NCBI GenBank assembly: GCA_021324825.1
Contig: JAJPII010000047.1
Location: forward strand, 1-64,000
Reading direction: 5' to 3'
Length of the DNA stretch: 64,000 nt
Source: Spartobacteria bacterium
GTDB lineage: Bacteria > Verrucomicrobiota > Verrucomicrobiia > Chthoniobacterales > Chthoniobacteraceae
Each line of letters opens with the position of its first letter. The first letter of the stretch is position 1. Below, one piece after another: positions 51,801 through 58,866 of this stretch. The translations under genes were made by a program, and so were the position numbers. The notes beneath the pieces are model-generated. The model did no database searches and was not told the DNA's origin. It saw only the letters and a program-made list of their open reading frames with translations.

Positions 51801-52127
51801 CTGCTCGTCACCTTCGCCAACGACGAGCGGTGCGAAGGCAAGAACGCCTTCGACGCCGCGCTCTCCGCCGGCCACACGCGGTTGCGGCCCGTCGTGATGA
51901 CGGCGCTCGCCATGATCATCGGCATGCTCCCCATGTCGCTCGGCCTCGGCGAAGGCGGCGAGCAGAACGCGCCGCTGGGTCGCGCCGTCATCGGCGGCCT
52001 GATCGTCGCCACATTCGCGACGCTCTTTTTCGTGCCCGTCGTCTATAGTCTGTTGCGAAAGAAGGAATTCTCCGGCGACCCCGACGAGCAATTCGAACGC
52101 GAAGCCAATGAAACAACCGGAACATAA
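48855..52127 (+). CDS. RND-family efflux transporter, HAE1/AcrB-type
   Basis: 1090 residues, a proton-driven inner-membrane pump. Twelve membrane helices in the usual 1+5+1+5 order are visible, with large periplasmic loops after helices 1 and 7. Family motifs: GVAPEEMEKRFVTVCERAM, LGGLALAVGILVDDATVEIENI with the Asp pair in helix 4, and LMGAIMAIGVATSNSILLV in helix 11. Start at ATG 48855 (MWIVRLALRRPYTFTVM) matches family N-termini. The last 20 bases overlap the adaptor gene, so the pump and adaptor are made together. Substrates are unknown; no outer-membrane channel gene follows. Confidence 0.94.
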   Translation: MWIVRLALRRPYTFTVMAILIVLLGIVTILRMATDIFPSIDIPVVSVIWSYSGVAPEEMEKRFVTVCERAMTTTVNDIEHIESQSYNGVAVIKVFFHEGAKVEAGVAQVTAICQTLLRTMPPGTTPPLIVQYSASNVPILQIGISSKTLTEQQLYDYGLNFIRTQLATVQGAQVPLPYGGKARQIMVDIDPKLLFSKGLTPADVTTALSAQNVILPAGTEKIGDREYNVRLNSSPEAMEALNDLPIKQVNGATIYMRDVAQVRDGNMVQTNIVAQNRTKSALLTVLKAANASTLDIIKRVKAALPKIKATLPPSLDLTQLFDQSIFVRASINGVLKEGVIAAVLTALMILLFLGSWRSTLVVATSIPLSILCSIIIMGALGQTLNIMTLGGLALAVGILVDDATVEIENIHRNLAMHKPMVRAILDGAAQIAVPAFVSTLCICIVFVPIFFLGGVAKFLFQPLAMAVIFAMLASYFLSRTVVPTMVKYLLKEHEHEGEEEARTFFGRLQQRFEKGFEKLRDSYTGALQWTLEHKSFAFLAMGGLVLLSLCLVPFLGRDFFPAVDAGQLRLHVRAPEGMRLESTEQRFYKVGSLLREIIPQEEIYTILDNIGLPVSGINLAFGDSATISSADGEILVALNPENHKPTAGYMRTLRERLHQEFPDMGFYFGAPDIVSQILNFGLPAPIDVQVTGRDPGNYQVALQIEKRIAAIPGAVDVHLHQRVHGPDLRVNVDRTRAQQIGLTQNAVASSVLVSLSSSGQASPNFWLNFQNGVSYNVAVQTPQYKMDTLQDLKNTPVSLTSGGTPELLGNVAGIERRESPVIVNHYNVQPVFDVLASAQDRDLGGIAADIEKVLEDFDPKPGLARNTASFFRLDWALDRLHLFEVPKSKLPRGTTLTERGQVQSMNSSFVGIGGGILFAIVLVYFLMVVNFQSWTDPFIIITALPGAMCGIIWMLFATGTTLSVPSLMGAIMAIGVATSNSILLVTFANDERCEGKNAFDAALSAGHTRLRPVVMTALAMIIGMLPMSLGLGEGGEQNAPLGRAVIGGLIVATFATLFFVPVVYSLLRKKEFSGDPDEQFEREANETTGT

Positions 52128-53331
52128 ACGTCTCCACGCACCGGAACGCAGGATAGCCATCTGGGGGCCGCTCATCGTCGTCACGGCGCTGGCGATCCTC
52201 ATCGTGGCGGGCGCGTGGCGCCATGTGCAGGAGAAACGCGAGCAACGGGAATACGCGAAGCAGGCCGGAATCACCGCCGTGAACTTCATCGTCGCCCGGC
52301 GGGACGGCGCGCCCCACGACCTCACCCTGCCCGGGAGCGTCCAGGCGTTCACCCAGGCGCAGCTTTACGCGCGGGTCAACGGCTACCTCGCGCGGTGGCT
52401 CGTCGATATCGGCGACACGGTCAAGGAAGGGCAACTGCTAGCCGAGATCGAATCGCCCGACGTGGACGCGCAACTCCGCCAGGCCGCGGCGAACCAGGCG
52501 CAGGCGCGGGCAAACCTCGAGATCGCCCGCATAACCTACACGCGCGAGCAGGAACTGGCCGCCAAACAAGTCGTGAGCCGGCAGGAGTTCGACCAAAGCC
52601 GCACCGCCTACGAAGCGGCCCGCGCGGCGCTCGAAGCCGGCGAAGCCAACGTGCAGAACTTGCGCGTGCAGCAGAACTTCGAGAAAATCGTCGCCCCGTT
52701 CGCGGGGAGAATCACCACGCGGCTCGTCGATATCGGCGCGCTCGTCTCACAAGGGAGCGGAAGCACGGGCACGCCCCTCTTCGGCATCGCCCAGACCGAT
52801 CCGCTGCGCATCTACGTCAACGTGCCGCAAGCCAACTACCCGTCCATCCGGGCGGACGTGCCCGCGCGCCTCATCGTGCCGGAATTCCCTGGCCGCAGTT
52901 TCAAGGGAAAGGTCGCGCGTTACTCGGCGGCGATCGATCCCGCGTCGCGCACCCTGCTCACGGAGGTCGATATTTCAAACCCCGACGGAGTGCTCAACGC
53001 GGGCATGTACGGCGAGATCAAGTTCACCCTGGTGGACGCCAATGCTCCGATCCTTATCCCTTCCGATGCGCTCGTATTCCAATCAAAGGGGCCGGAAGTC
53101 GTGACCATTACGAGCGGCGGGCTCATCCACCGGCAACCCGTGCAAGTAGGCCGCGACTTCGGCAAAAGCATGGAAATCGTCGACGGCCTGAAGGAGAACG
53201 CGCGGATCGTCGTAAACCCGTCGGACGACCTGACCGAAGGCCTCCACGTCCAGGCCCGCCCGCAGGAAAAAGAAGCCGCCGCATCGGGTTCGCCCCAGCC
53301 CACGGGAGCGCCGAGCAAATCGAAGGGGTGA
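52108..53331 (+). CDS. RND efflux periplasmic adaptor (membrane fusion protein)
   Basis: 407 residues. An N-terminal membrane helix (ALAILIVAGAW) anchors it; the biotinyl/lipoyl half-motif VNGYLARWLVDIGDTVKEGQLLAEIESPD is split by the helical hairpin (about 115-185, with many Ala, Gln and Glu) and returns as IVAPFAGRITTRLVDIGALV. Beta-barrel and membrane-proximal domains follow (about 240-380). It bridges the pump encoded just upstream to an outer-membrane channel, whose gene is not adjacent. The start overlaps the pump gene by 20 bases. Confidence 0.93.
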   Translation: MKQPEHKRLHAPERRIAIWGPLIVVTALAILIVAGAWRHVQEKREQREYAKQAGITAVNFIVARRDGAPHDLTLPGSVQAFTQAQLYARVNGYLARWLVDIGDTVKEGQLLAEIESPDVDAQLRQAAANQAQARANLEIARITYTREQELAAKQVVSRQEFDQSRTAYEAARAALEAGEANVQNLRVQQNFEKIVAPFAGRITTRLVDIGALVSQGSGSTGTPLFGIAQTDPLRIYVNVPQANYPSIRADVPARLIVPEFPGRSFKGKVARYSAAIDPASRTLLTEVDISNPDGVLNAGMYGEIKFTLVDANAPILIPSDALVFQSKGPEVVTITSGGLIHRQPVQVGRDFGKSMEIVDGLKENARIVVNPSDDLTEGLHVQARPQEKEAAASGSPQPTGAPSKSKG

Positions 53332-53446
53332 AGCAGACACCCCTCTCCACCTCTCTCTCACTGGCGAAGAAAAGGCTGGAGATGGTCTGAAACTACGGAC
53401 AACCGGCTTTTGCAGCGGGCGAGACGCTTGCCCGCGGCTGAGAATC

Positions 53447-53842
53447 CTATCGCTTGGAGAACTGGAAGCGTTTCCGGGCGCCGGGCTGGCCGGATTTCTT
53501 CCGCTCTTTCATCCGCGGATCGCGCGTCAGCATGCCTTGTTCCTTAAGGGACGTGCGAAGGCCGTCCTGCGTAAGAAGAAGGGCGCGCGCTATCGCCAGG
53601 CGAACCGCGCCGGCCTGGCCGGTCGCTCCGCCGCCGTGCGCGTTGACAAGGAGATCGAAGCTCCCGGCGCTCTTGGCGATTTCGAAAGGCTGGAGAATGG
53701 TGTTCTGAAGCGATGGCGTGGGGAAATATTCCTCGAAGGGTTTGCCGTTGACCTCGATCTTGCCGCTGCCGCGCGTCATCCGGATGCGGGCCACCGCGGT
53801 CTTGCGCCGGCCGGTGGCGATGAATTCTTCTGCTTTGACCAT
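53447..53842 (-). CDS. rpsI: Ribosomal protein uS9
   Basis: 131 residues of small-subunit protein S9. Family blocks: FIATGRRKTAVARIRM, then KIEVNGKPFEEYFP, VNAHGGGATGQAGAVRLAIARALL and the C-terminal RDPRMKERKKSGQPGARKRFQFSKR split by KKSG, ending in the SKR tail that reaches the P-site tRNA. It follows rplM by 23 bases, the classic bacterial pair. Confidence 0.98.
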   Translation of the reverse strand: MVKAEEFIATGRRKTAVARIRMTRGSGKIEVNGKPFEEYFPTPSLQNTILQPFEIAKSAGSFDLLVNAHGGGATGQAGAVRLAIARALLLTQDGLRTSLKEQGMLTRDPRMKERKKSGQPGARKRFQFSKR

Positions 53843-53865
53843 AAACGGATTGCTCGGGATTGCTT

Positions 53866-54300
53866 TTACTTGATGGCGACGACCGGCTCGGGCTTCTGGC
53901 TGGCGTGCGGGTGGCTGTCGCCCTTGTAGACTTTCAGCTTCGTGAAGAGGGCCCGCCCGAGGCGGTTGTGGGGCACCATGCCGCGCACCGCGCGCTCGAC
54001 GAGCAGTTCCGGACGGCGTTCGCGCCGCTGGCGGACGGTCTCGGACTTATGGCCGCCCACGAACCCCGAAAAGCTGGTGTAGACCTTGGCCTCTTCCTTC
54101 TTGCCCGTCACGCGCACTTTGTCCGCGTTGATGACGATGACGAAATCCCCCGTGTCGACGTGCGGGGTGAAGATCGCCTTTTCCTTGCCCCTCAACAGAT
54201 TCGCGGCCTTGACGGCGACGCGGCCAAGCACCTGGTCCTTGGCGTCGATCAACCACCATTTGCGTTCCACTTCGTTTGCTTTCGCGGAGAATGTCCTCAT
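53866..54300 (-). CDS. rplM: Ribosomal protein uL13
   Basis: 144 residues of large-subunit protein L13, an early assembly protein. Blocks: [48 protein letters not shown] and [20 protein letters not shown], all canonical. First gene of the rplM-rpsI operon. The upstream 86 bases to the divergent NIL gene should hold its promoter. Confidence 0.98.
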   Translation of the reverse strand: MRTFSAKANEVERKWWLIDAKDQVLGRVAVKAANLLRGKEKAIFTPHVDTGDFVIVINADKVRVTGKKEEAKVYTSFSGFVGGHKSETVRQRRERRPELLVERAVRGMVPHNRLGRALFTKLKVYKGDSHPHASQKPEPVVAIK

Positions 54301-54386
54301 TTGGAAAAGGGAAGGAAACTAGGCCGCGCCCCGCGCGGTGTCAACAATTTCTTGAATCGGCGGCGGTTTGATGGATTGCTCTGGGC

Positions 54387-54641
54387 ATGGAATCCGATGC
54401 GGCACGAAGCAGGCTCTGGCTTATGTATCCCGCGCGGCTCATCACCCGCCCGGTCATTTACGAGCTGGGGAGGAAATTCGAGGTGGTGACGAATATCCGC
54501 CAGGCGAGCGTGACCGCGGAAATCGCCATCGTCTCGCTCGAACTCGAAGGAAAGCGCGGCGAGATACGGGCGGCGATCGAGTGGCTGGAGAGCCTGGGAA
54601 TCAAAGTCGAACCGGTGGAGATCAACACCATAGAAGGGTAG
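54387..54641 (+). CDS. NIL-domain protein
   Basis: 84 residues: RLWLMYPARLITRPVIYELG, then VVTNIRQASVTAEIAIVSLE and a final helix (IRAAIEWLESLGIKVEPV). This is the ferredoxin-like NIL domain (N-I-x-x-A motif), usually C-terminal in methionine ABC transporter ATPases or ferredoxins, here alone. It probably binds a small ligand such as methionine or acts as a regulator subunit. The last codons and TAG stop run into the left end of the dispersed repeat. Confidence 0.85.
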   Translation: MESDAARSRLWLMYPARLITRPVIYELGRKFEVVTNIRQASVTAEIAIVSLELEGKRGEIRAAIEWLESLGIKVEPVEINTIEG

Positions 54642-54762
54642 AGCGTGTCCTGCATTTTTTGCCTGAGCGGCGCCGTGTCGTTGTAGAGGCGGCTGTGCCA
54701 GCGGCCTGGAGCGGGAGGCAACGCCAAAGCCAAGAGTGGGCAAAAGTGCATGACACGCTCTA
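54640..54762. repeat. Dispersed palindromic repeat, copy with both ends
   Basis: Left end AGAGCGTGTCCTGCATTTTT and right end AAAAGTGCATGACACGCTCT are inverted copies. The core contains GTAGAGGCGGCTGTGCCAGC. The copy begins within the TAG stop of the NIL gene. It has the layout of a miniature inverted-repeat or REP-like element. Confidence 0.8.
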
Positions 54763-54822
54763 ATCGCGTTCATGGGCTTGACTGCGCCATTCCGTTGCGC
54801 TCCCCTATTCGCAGGCCCGCTT

Positions 54823-55824
54823 ATGAAATACGCAATCTCCCTGCTCGTTTCTTTCTGTACGCTTTTGGGGTTTCCTCGCGCCGGGGCCGATCCGCTGGCG
54901 GACATTTCTTCCTTCTCGGGTTTCAAGGACATCGACCTCGCAAAGCTGGGCAAAGGCGAGGTGATGACAACCCGCGGGCCGGTCATGAGCTTTCCACGGG
55001 GTCTTTCTGTTCAGTTCTGTTACGTCGTGCCCAAGCCAATCCAAAGCGTGATCGCGCTTCAAGAAGGCTTCGACGGGTCGAGGCATCCCGAGTTGAAGGT
55101 CTATATCCATTCGGGCATTTCCTCGCCGCCCGCTCTCCGCGATTTCTCCAAGCTGGGGTCCGCGCCAGACAACTCGTCCGTCAAATCCCTGGCGGACGCC
55201 ACGGAGAAGCTTGACCCCAACCACCCCGCGCTAAGGATGAGCGCCGCCGAAGCGAAGTCCTTCGGCAAATCTTCCGACCAGGGCGGCGCAGGGGCTCTGC
55301 CGCCTTCCGTCCGTTCCTTCTGGAGCAACCTGCTCCTCCAGCGCGCGGCTGCTTTCGCATCCCGCGGACTTTCGGGCCAGCCGGCCTACGCCGACTCCAC
55401 GCGCGCTTCCGAGGACGCCGCCGCCCTGCTGAAGGAAGAGGGCAAAATCCGTTCCCGGTTCCAGACCCTGGTGGACAGGCTCAACAGCCCGGGCGGCGCC
55501 TCGCTCTACTGGGAATTATTCGATGTCGAAGGGCGGGCCGCGTTTTCGCTCGGCGCGTTCCATTCCCGGGCTGACGGCTCGGGATGGCAGGGACTGGATG
55601 TCGCCTATTACGCCAGCGGCGGTTACAACGTGTATCTGACCTTTTTCGAATTCTGGCCTGTAAAGGTAGGCGAACGGCCCGCGACGCTGGTCTGGCGAGG
55701 GGATCTGCTCGCGTCCGCCGCGCTGGCCGAACTCCATGGCGTGGAGCGCGTGGGCGCCGCCGGCGCGATGAAGAAAACCATCCGGAAAACCATCGATGCT
55801 TTCCTCAAAGAAGCCGGTCGCTAG
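54823..55824 (+). CDS. Secreted protein of unknown function
   Basis: 333 residues with a signal peptide (YAISLLVSFCTLLGFPRAGA, cleavage after GADPLA). The mature part is mixed helix and strand. The middle is rich in Ala/Ser (VKSLADATEKLD, ASEDAAALLKEEGKIRSRFQ), and later segments SLYWELFDVEGRAAFSLGAF and VYLTFFEFWPVKVG are beta-rich. No known domain is recognised. ATG 54823 is chosen because the signal peptide follows it directly; the frame stays open 51 bases upstream. The TAG stop is shared with the next repeat copy, 55823-55902. Confidence 0.6.
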   Translation: MKYAISLLVSFCTLLGFPRAGADPLADISSFSGFKDIDLAKLGKGEVMTTRGPVMSFPRGLSVQFCYVVPKPIQSVIALQEGFDGSRHPELKVYIHSGISSPPALRDFSKLGSAPDNSSVKSLADATEKLDPNHPALRMSAAEAKSFGKSSDQGGAGALPPSVRSFWSNLLLQRAAAFASRGLSGQPAYADSTRASEDAAALLKEEGKIRSRFQTLVDRLNSPGGASLYWELFDVEGRAAFSLGAFHSRADGSGWQGLDVAYYASGGYNVYLTFFEFWPVKVGERPATLVWRGDLLASAALAELHGVERVGAAGAMKKTIRKTIDAFLKEAGR

Positions 55825-55902
55825 AGGGTGTCATTCACTTTTAGGCGGCTGGCACAGCCGCCTCTACAATCAAGAGCGGGCAAAAGGGCATGATACGCTT
55901 TA
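55823..55902. repeat. Dispersed palindromic repeat, copy bridging two genes
   Basis: AGAGGGTGTCATTCACTTTT on the left and GGGCATGATACGCTTTA on the right are the inverted ends; the core reads GGCGGCTGGCACAGCCGCC. The left end overlaps the stop of the gene before, and the right end contains the ATG of the gene after (55890). Confidence 0.8.
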
Positions 55903-56753
55903 GCTGCTGCGCGCTTTTCCTCGCCGCCGCCTTTCTGCAAGCCGGGGAAGTCGCCTATGAATACACCGCCGACTATTCCTACGTCGGCGGCGCTCCGACC
56001 AAGCTGGACCACGGAAGGGCCGGCGACGTTTCCGAGCAGGCTGATTTGTTGCATTTCGCCCTTTCACGACAGGTCGGCGACGGCCCCCTGCTTCGGTTGG
56101 GAGTGGAATGGCGGCGCTACTCCTTCGGTCTTCCTTCCTCCGCTCCGCTCCCGAACACATTGCAGGGCGCAAGCGTCATCGTGGGAGCCGATATGGAGGT
56201 CTCTTCCTGGCTCGTGCGAATCGAAGCGCAACCCGGTTTCTATGGCGCCGAAGAAGCCCTTTTGAATGGAAAGAACTTCAACATCCCCTGCATTCTCGGC
56301 GGCTCCTATATTGTGAGCCCGGACCTGCAATGGGTGGCGGGTCTCAGCTTCGACCTTGACCGCGCATGGGTCGTTCTCCCCGGCGTCGGCGTGCGTTGGA
56401 AGTTCGCCGAGAAATGGACGCTCAACGCGCTCCCCCCGAACCCGCGTCTCGAATACACGCTGAGCGACTCCCTAAAACTTTACGCAGGGGGCGACTTCAA
56501 GACGGGGACGTTCCGGACGGATGATTCTTTCGGCAATGCCCATCGGAATGCCAGGCTCGACAGCGCCGTCCTCGAATACAACGAGTTTCGCGTGGGCGCC
56601 GGGGTGGACTGGAAAATAGCGAGGTCGATCACGCTGGACGCGGAAGCGGGTTACATGCCGTTTAGGGACGTGGATTTCCACCGGGCCAAAGCGAGTTTTG
56701 AGACTTACAGCGGCGCGCCGTACGGGCAGATCGCATTGAAGGCGGAATTCTAG
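55890..56753 (+). CDS. Predicted outer-membrane beta-barrel protein, DUF6268-like
   Basis: 287 residues. A signal peptide (CALFLAAAFLQAGEV) is followed by alternating strands with aromatic ends (VAYEYTADYSYVGG, LLRLGVEWRRYSFGL, KLYAGGDFKTGTFRTDD), and the chain ends in LKAEF with a terminal Phe, a barrel-insertion signal. Pattern and length fit a small outer-membrane barrel; DUF6268 is my best guess. The gene at 56849 encodes a paralogue with the same segment order (TGSFKTD-like and RAKASFETYSGAPYGQIAL against RADLNYSTKGAPYIRLSA). Its ATG and first codons lie in the right end of a repeat copy. Confidence 0.65.
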   Translation: MIRFSCCALFLAAAFLQAGEVAYEYTADYSYVGGAPTKLDHGRAGDVSEQADLLHFALSRQVGDGPLLRLGVEWRRYSFGLPSSAPLPNTLQGASVIVGADMEVSSWLVRIEAQPGFYGAEEALLNGKNFNIPCILGGSYIVSPDLQWVAGLSFDLDRAWVVLPGVGVRWKFAEKWTLNALPPNPRLEYTLSDSLKLYAGGDFKTGTFRTDDSFGNAHRNARLDSAVLEYNEFRVGAGVDWKIARSITLDAEAGYMPFRDVDFHRAKASFETYSGAPYGQIALKAEF

Positions 56754-56848
56754 AGCATGCGCTTCTTCGCCCGCGCCTGGCGGCCGCAGGGCCTTCCCTT
56801 GTATTTTTCGCCTTTCCATTTGAAGGGCGGGCCGCTAGTTTCCGACCC

Positions 56849-57811
56849 ATGTTCAAACGCCCCCTTTCTTCCCGCCGGATTGCAACGTCGCTTCTCGCCC
56901 TCTTGACGCCCTTCACGGCGCCCCTTTTCGCCGGAGACGCGCATTTTTCAAACGACAAGCAGCCGACCGTGCAACAGACGGCGCAGGAGGCGAACACGGA
57001 GAATCTCTTTGACATGGATTCGACGTATGATTTCGGAGCCGACTTTCACAAGGGCAAGGGCGCGTTCGGCAAGCAGGACGCCATCGACACCTCCGTGCAG
57101 GTCGGCCACCGGTTTCCGCTTAATTCCTTGAAATGGCCGAACACGGGGGGCCAGTGGTTCCTGCGGCTCGGGGCGAGTTATGACCGGTACGATTTCGGTT
57201 CATCGAAGGCGCCGGTTCCCGATCAGCTTCAGAATTTCAACGCCGAGATCGCCTTGGAATACCTCGTCGATAACCAGGCCGAGGCGTTTATCCAGACGCA
57301 CCCGGGTTTCTATTTCTCCAAGAGCGTGACCGGGCCGGCTTTTGACATCCCCACCGATATCGGCGGCGGCTTTGTAATCATCCATGGCAAACTTTTCGGC
57401 TTTGTCGGCGTCACCGGTTCCATAATGCGCAGCAACGTGCCCGTCTTGCCCTTTGGAGGCATTCAGTGGAATATCAATTCCAAGCTGACATTGCGCGCCG
57501 TCCTCCCGGAGCCCCGGCTTGTCTATAACGTCACCAATAATTTCGCGGTCTGGGCCGGCGGTCAGGTTACGGGCGGCAGCTTCAAGACCGACATCAACGA
57601 CGGGGTGACGCCCAAGCGCCTCAGCGGCGCGGTCGTCAATTATTCCGAATATCGCGCCGGCGGCGGCCTCACCTACTCCATAAAACCCGTCACCCTCGAA
57701 ATGTCGGGCGGCTACACTTTTACGCGCGATTTCGATTTCCCGCGCGCAGACCTGAATTATTCGACCAAGGGCGCGCCGTACATCCGGCTGTCGGCGCACA
57801 TCGATTTCTAA
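56849..57811 (+). CDS. Paralogous outer-membrane beta-barrel protein
   Basis: 320 residues. Signal peptide at about 8-30 (LLALLTPFTAPLFAG). The beta-barrel pattern repeats the order seen in the gene at 55890: GASYDRYDFGSSKAPVPDQL with WRRYSFGLPSSAPLPNTL, IQTHPGFYFSKSVTG with IEAQPGFYGAEEALL, LPEPRLVYNV with LPPNPRLEYTL, and the last residues ending in HIDF. The two proteins are therefore tandem paralogues, and the terminal Phe supports outer-membrane insertion. Function unknown. It lies 95 bases after the first copy and 3 bases before yajQ. Confidence 0.68.
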   Translation: MFKRPLSSRRIATSLLALLTPFTAPLFAGDAHFSNDKQPTVQQTAQEANTENLFDMDSTYDFGADFHKGKGAFGKQDAIDTSVQVGHRFPLNSLKWPNTGGQWFLRLGASYDRYDFGSSKAPVPDQLQNFNAEIALEYLVDNQAEAFIQTHPGFYFSKSVTGPAFDIPTDIGGGFVIIHGKLFGFVGVTGSIMRSNVPVLPFGGIQWNINSKLTLRAVLPEPRLVYNVTNNFAVWAGGQVTGGSFKTDINDGVTPKRLSGAVVNYSEYRAGGGLTYSIKPVTLEMSGGYTFTRDFDFPRADLNYSTKGAPYIRLSAHIDF

Positions 57812-57814
57812 AGG

Positions 57815-58303
57815 GTGCCTTCCTTCGACATCGTATCGGAGATCGACAAGCAGGAGATCGACAACGCCGTCAACCAGGCGCGCAAGGAACTGGCGACCCG
57901 GTTCGACTTCAAGGGCAGCCAGGCGTCCATAGAGCTCGCCAAGGAGGGCCATATAAAGCTGTCGGCGGAGGACGCCAACCGGCTCAAGGGTCTGCTCGAA
58001 ATCGTCATCGCCAAGCTCGCCAAACGGAACGTCGATCTGCGCAACGTCGAGCGCAAGGAGCAGGCGATCTCCTCCATCGGGCACGCCACGCAGGAGTTGC
58101 GGATAAAGCAGGGCCTCGAAGGCGCCAAGGCCAAGGAGATCATCAAGGCCATCAAGGAACAGGATTTCAAGGTTCAGTCGGCGCTCCAGGAGCAACAAAT
58201 CCGCGTCACGGGCAAGAAGCGCGACGATCTCCAGGCCGTCATCGCCTTTGTCCGGAGCAAGGACTTCGGCGTGGCGCTCAGCTTCGTCAATTTTCGCGAT
58301 TAA
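57815..58303 (+). CDS. YajQ-family nucleotide-binding protein
   Basis: 162 residues. FDIVSEIDKQEIDNAVNQAR opens the family, then RFDFKGSQASIEL and RNVDLRNVERKEQAISSIGH, and near the end KKRDDLQAVIAFVRS. YajQ proteins bind cyclic di-GMP or other nucleotides and control virulence or RNA-related functions in some bacteria. Two ferredoxin-like lobes are expected. The GTG start at 57815 is 3 bases after the barrel gene stop, so the two are probably co-transcribed. Confidence 0.93.
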   Translation: MPSFDIVSEIDKQEIDNAVNQARKELATRFDFKGSQASIELAKEGHIKLSAEDANRLKGLLEIVIAKLAKRNVDLRNVERKEQAISSIGHATQELRIKQGLEGAKAKEIIKAIKEQDFKVQSALQEQQIRVTGKKRDDLQAVIAFVRSKDFGVALSFVNFRD

Positions 58304-58342
58304 GGCTCGCCCCTGCCGCGAATTGCCGTCACCATCGACGCG

Positions 58343-58663
58343 ATGGCATCCGTCTCAACCCCTGAGCCAAATCTCCTCGTCCTCGAAGGGGAAATCGACT
58401 TGCACGAGTCGCCCCGGGTGAAGGAGAAGCTGAACCCGCTCATCGAACAGAAACACCCTCGCGTCCTCATCGACATGACCGCCGTCTCCTACATCGACAG
58501 CTCGGGCATCGCCGTCCTCATCGACGCCATGCAGCGACTCCGCGCGCAGGGCGGACAGTTGGCTCTCTTCGGCATCCAGGAGAGCGTGCGCAACGTCTTC
58601 GAAATCGCGCGCCTGGATCAGGTGTTCAACATTTACGCCGACAAAGCGGCGGCGAGTTCTTAG
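58343..58663 (+). CDS. STAS-domain anti-sigma factor antagonist
   Basis: 106 residues: LLVLEGEIDLHESPRVKEKL, then VLIDMTAVSYIDSSGIAVLIDAMQRL and LALFGIQESVRNVFEIARLDQVF. The phosphorylatable Ser is in the YIDSSGIAVLI segment, as in SpoIIAA and RsbV. It should bind an anti-sigma kinase (HATPase_c_2 type) when unphosphorylated and free a sigma factor; no such kinase is nearby. It follows yajQ after 39 bases. A repeat copy follows the TAG stop immediately. Confidence 0.92.
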   Translation: MASVSTPEPNLLVLEGEIDLHESPRVKEKLNPLIEQKHPRVLIDMTAVSYIDSSGIAVLIDAMQRLRAQGGQLALFGIQESVRNVFEIARLDQVFNIYADKAAASS

Positions 58664-58666
58664 CTT

Positions 58667-58752
58667 AGAGCGTGTCATGCACTTGGGTGTAGAGGCAACT
58701 TTGCCAGCGCCGCCTCTATAGCAATCAGCGGGGCGAAAGCGCATGACACACT
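58667..58752. repeat. Dispersed palindromic repeat, copy after the STAS gene
   Basis: AGAGCGTGTCATGCACTTGG and GCGCATGACACACT are the inverted ends. GTAGAGGCAACTTTGCCAGC and GCCGCCTCTATA form the core. It is 86 bases long and sits 3 bases after the STAS stop. Confidence 0.78.
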
Positions 58753-58866
58753 GTGAACGCGGAACATCCAAATCCCCCTTCATGTTGCATTGCCAAGGTT
58801 CTCGATATGATGGATAATGCATTATGCCATCGACTCCCCCAACGGTTGATTGACCGCGTATCGACC

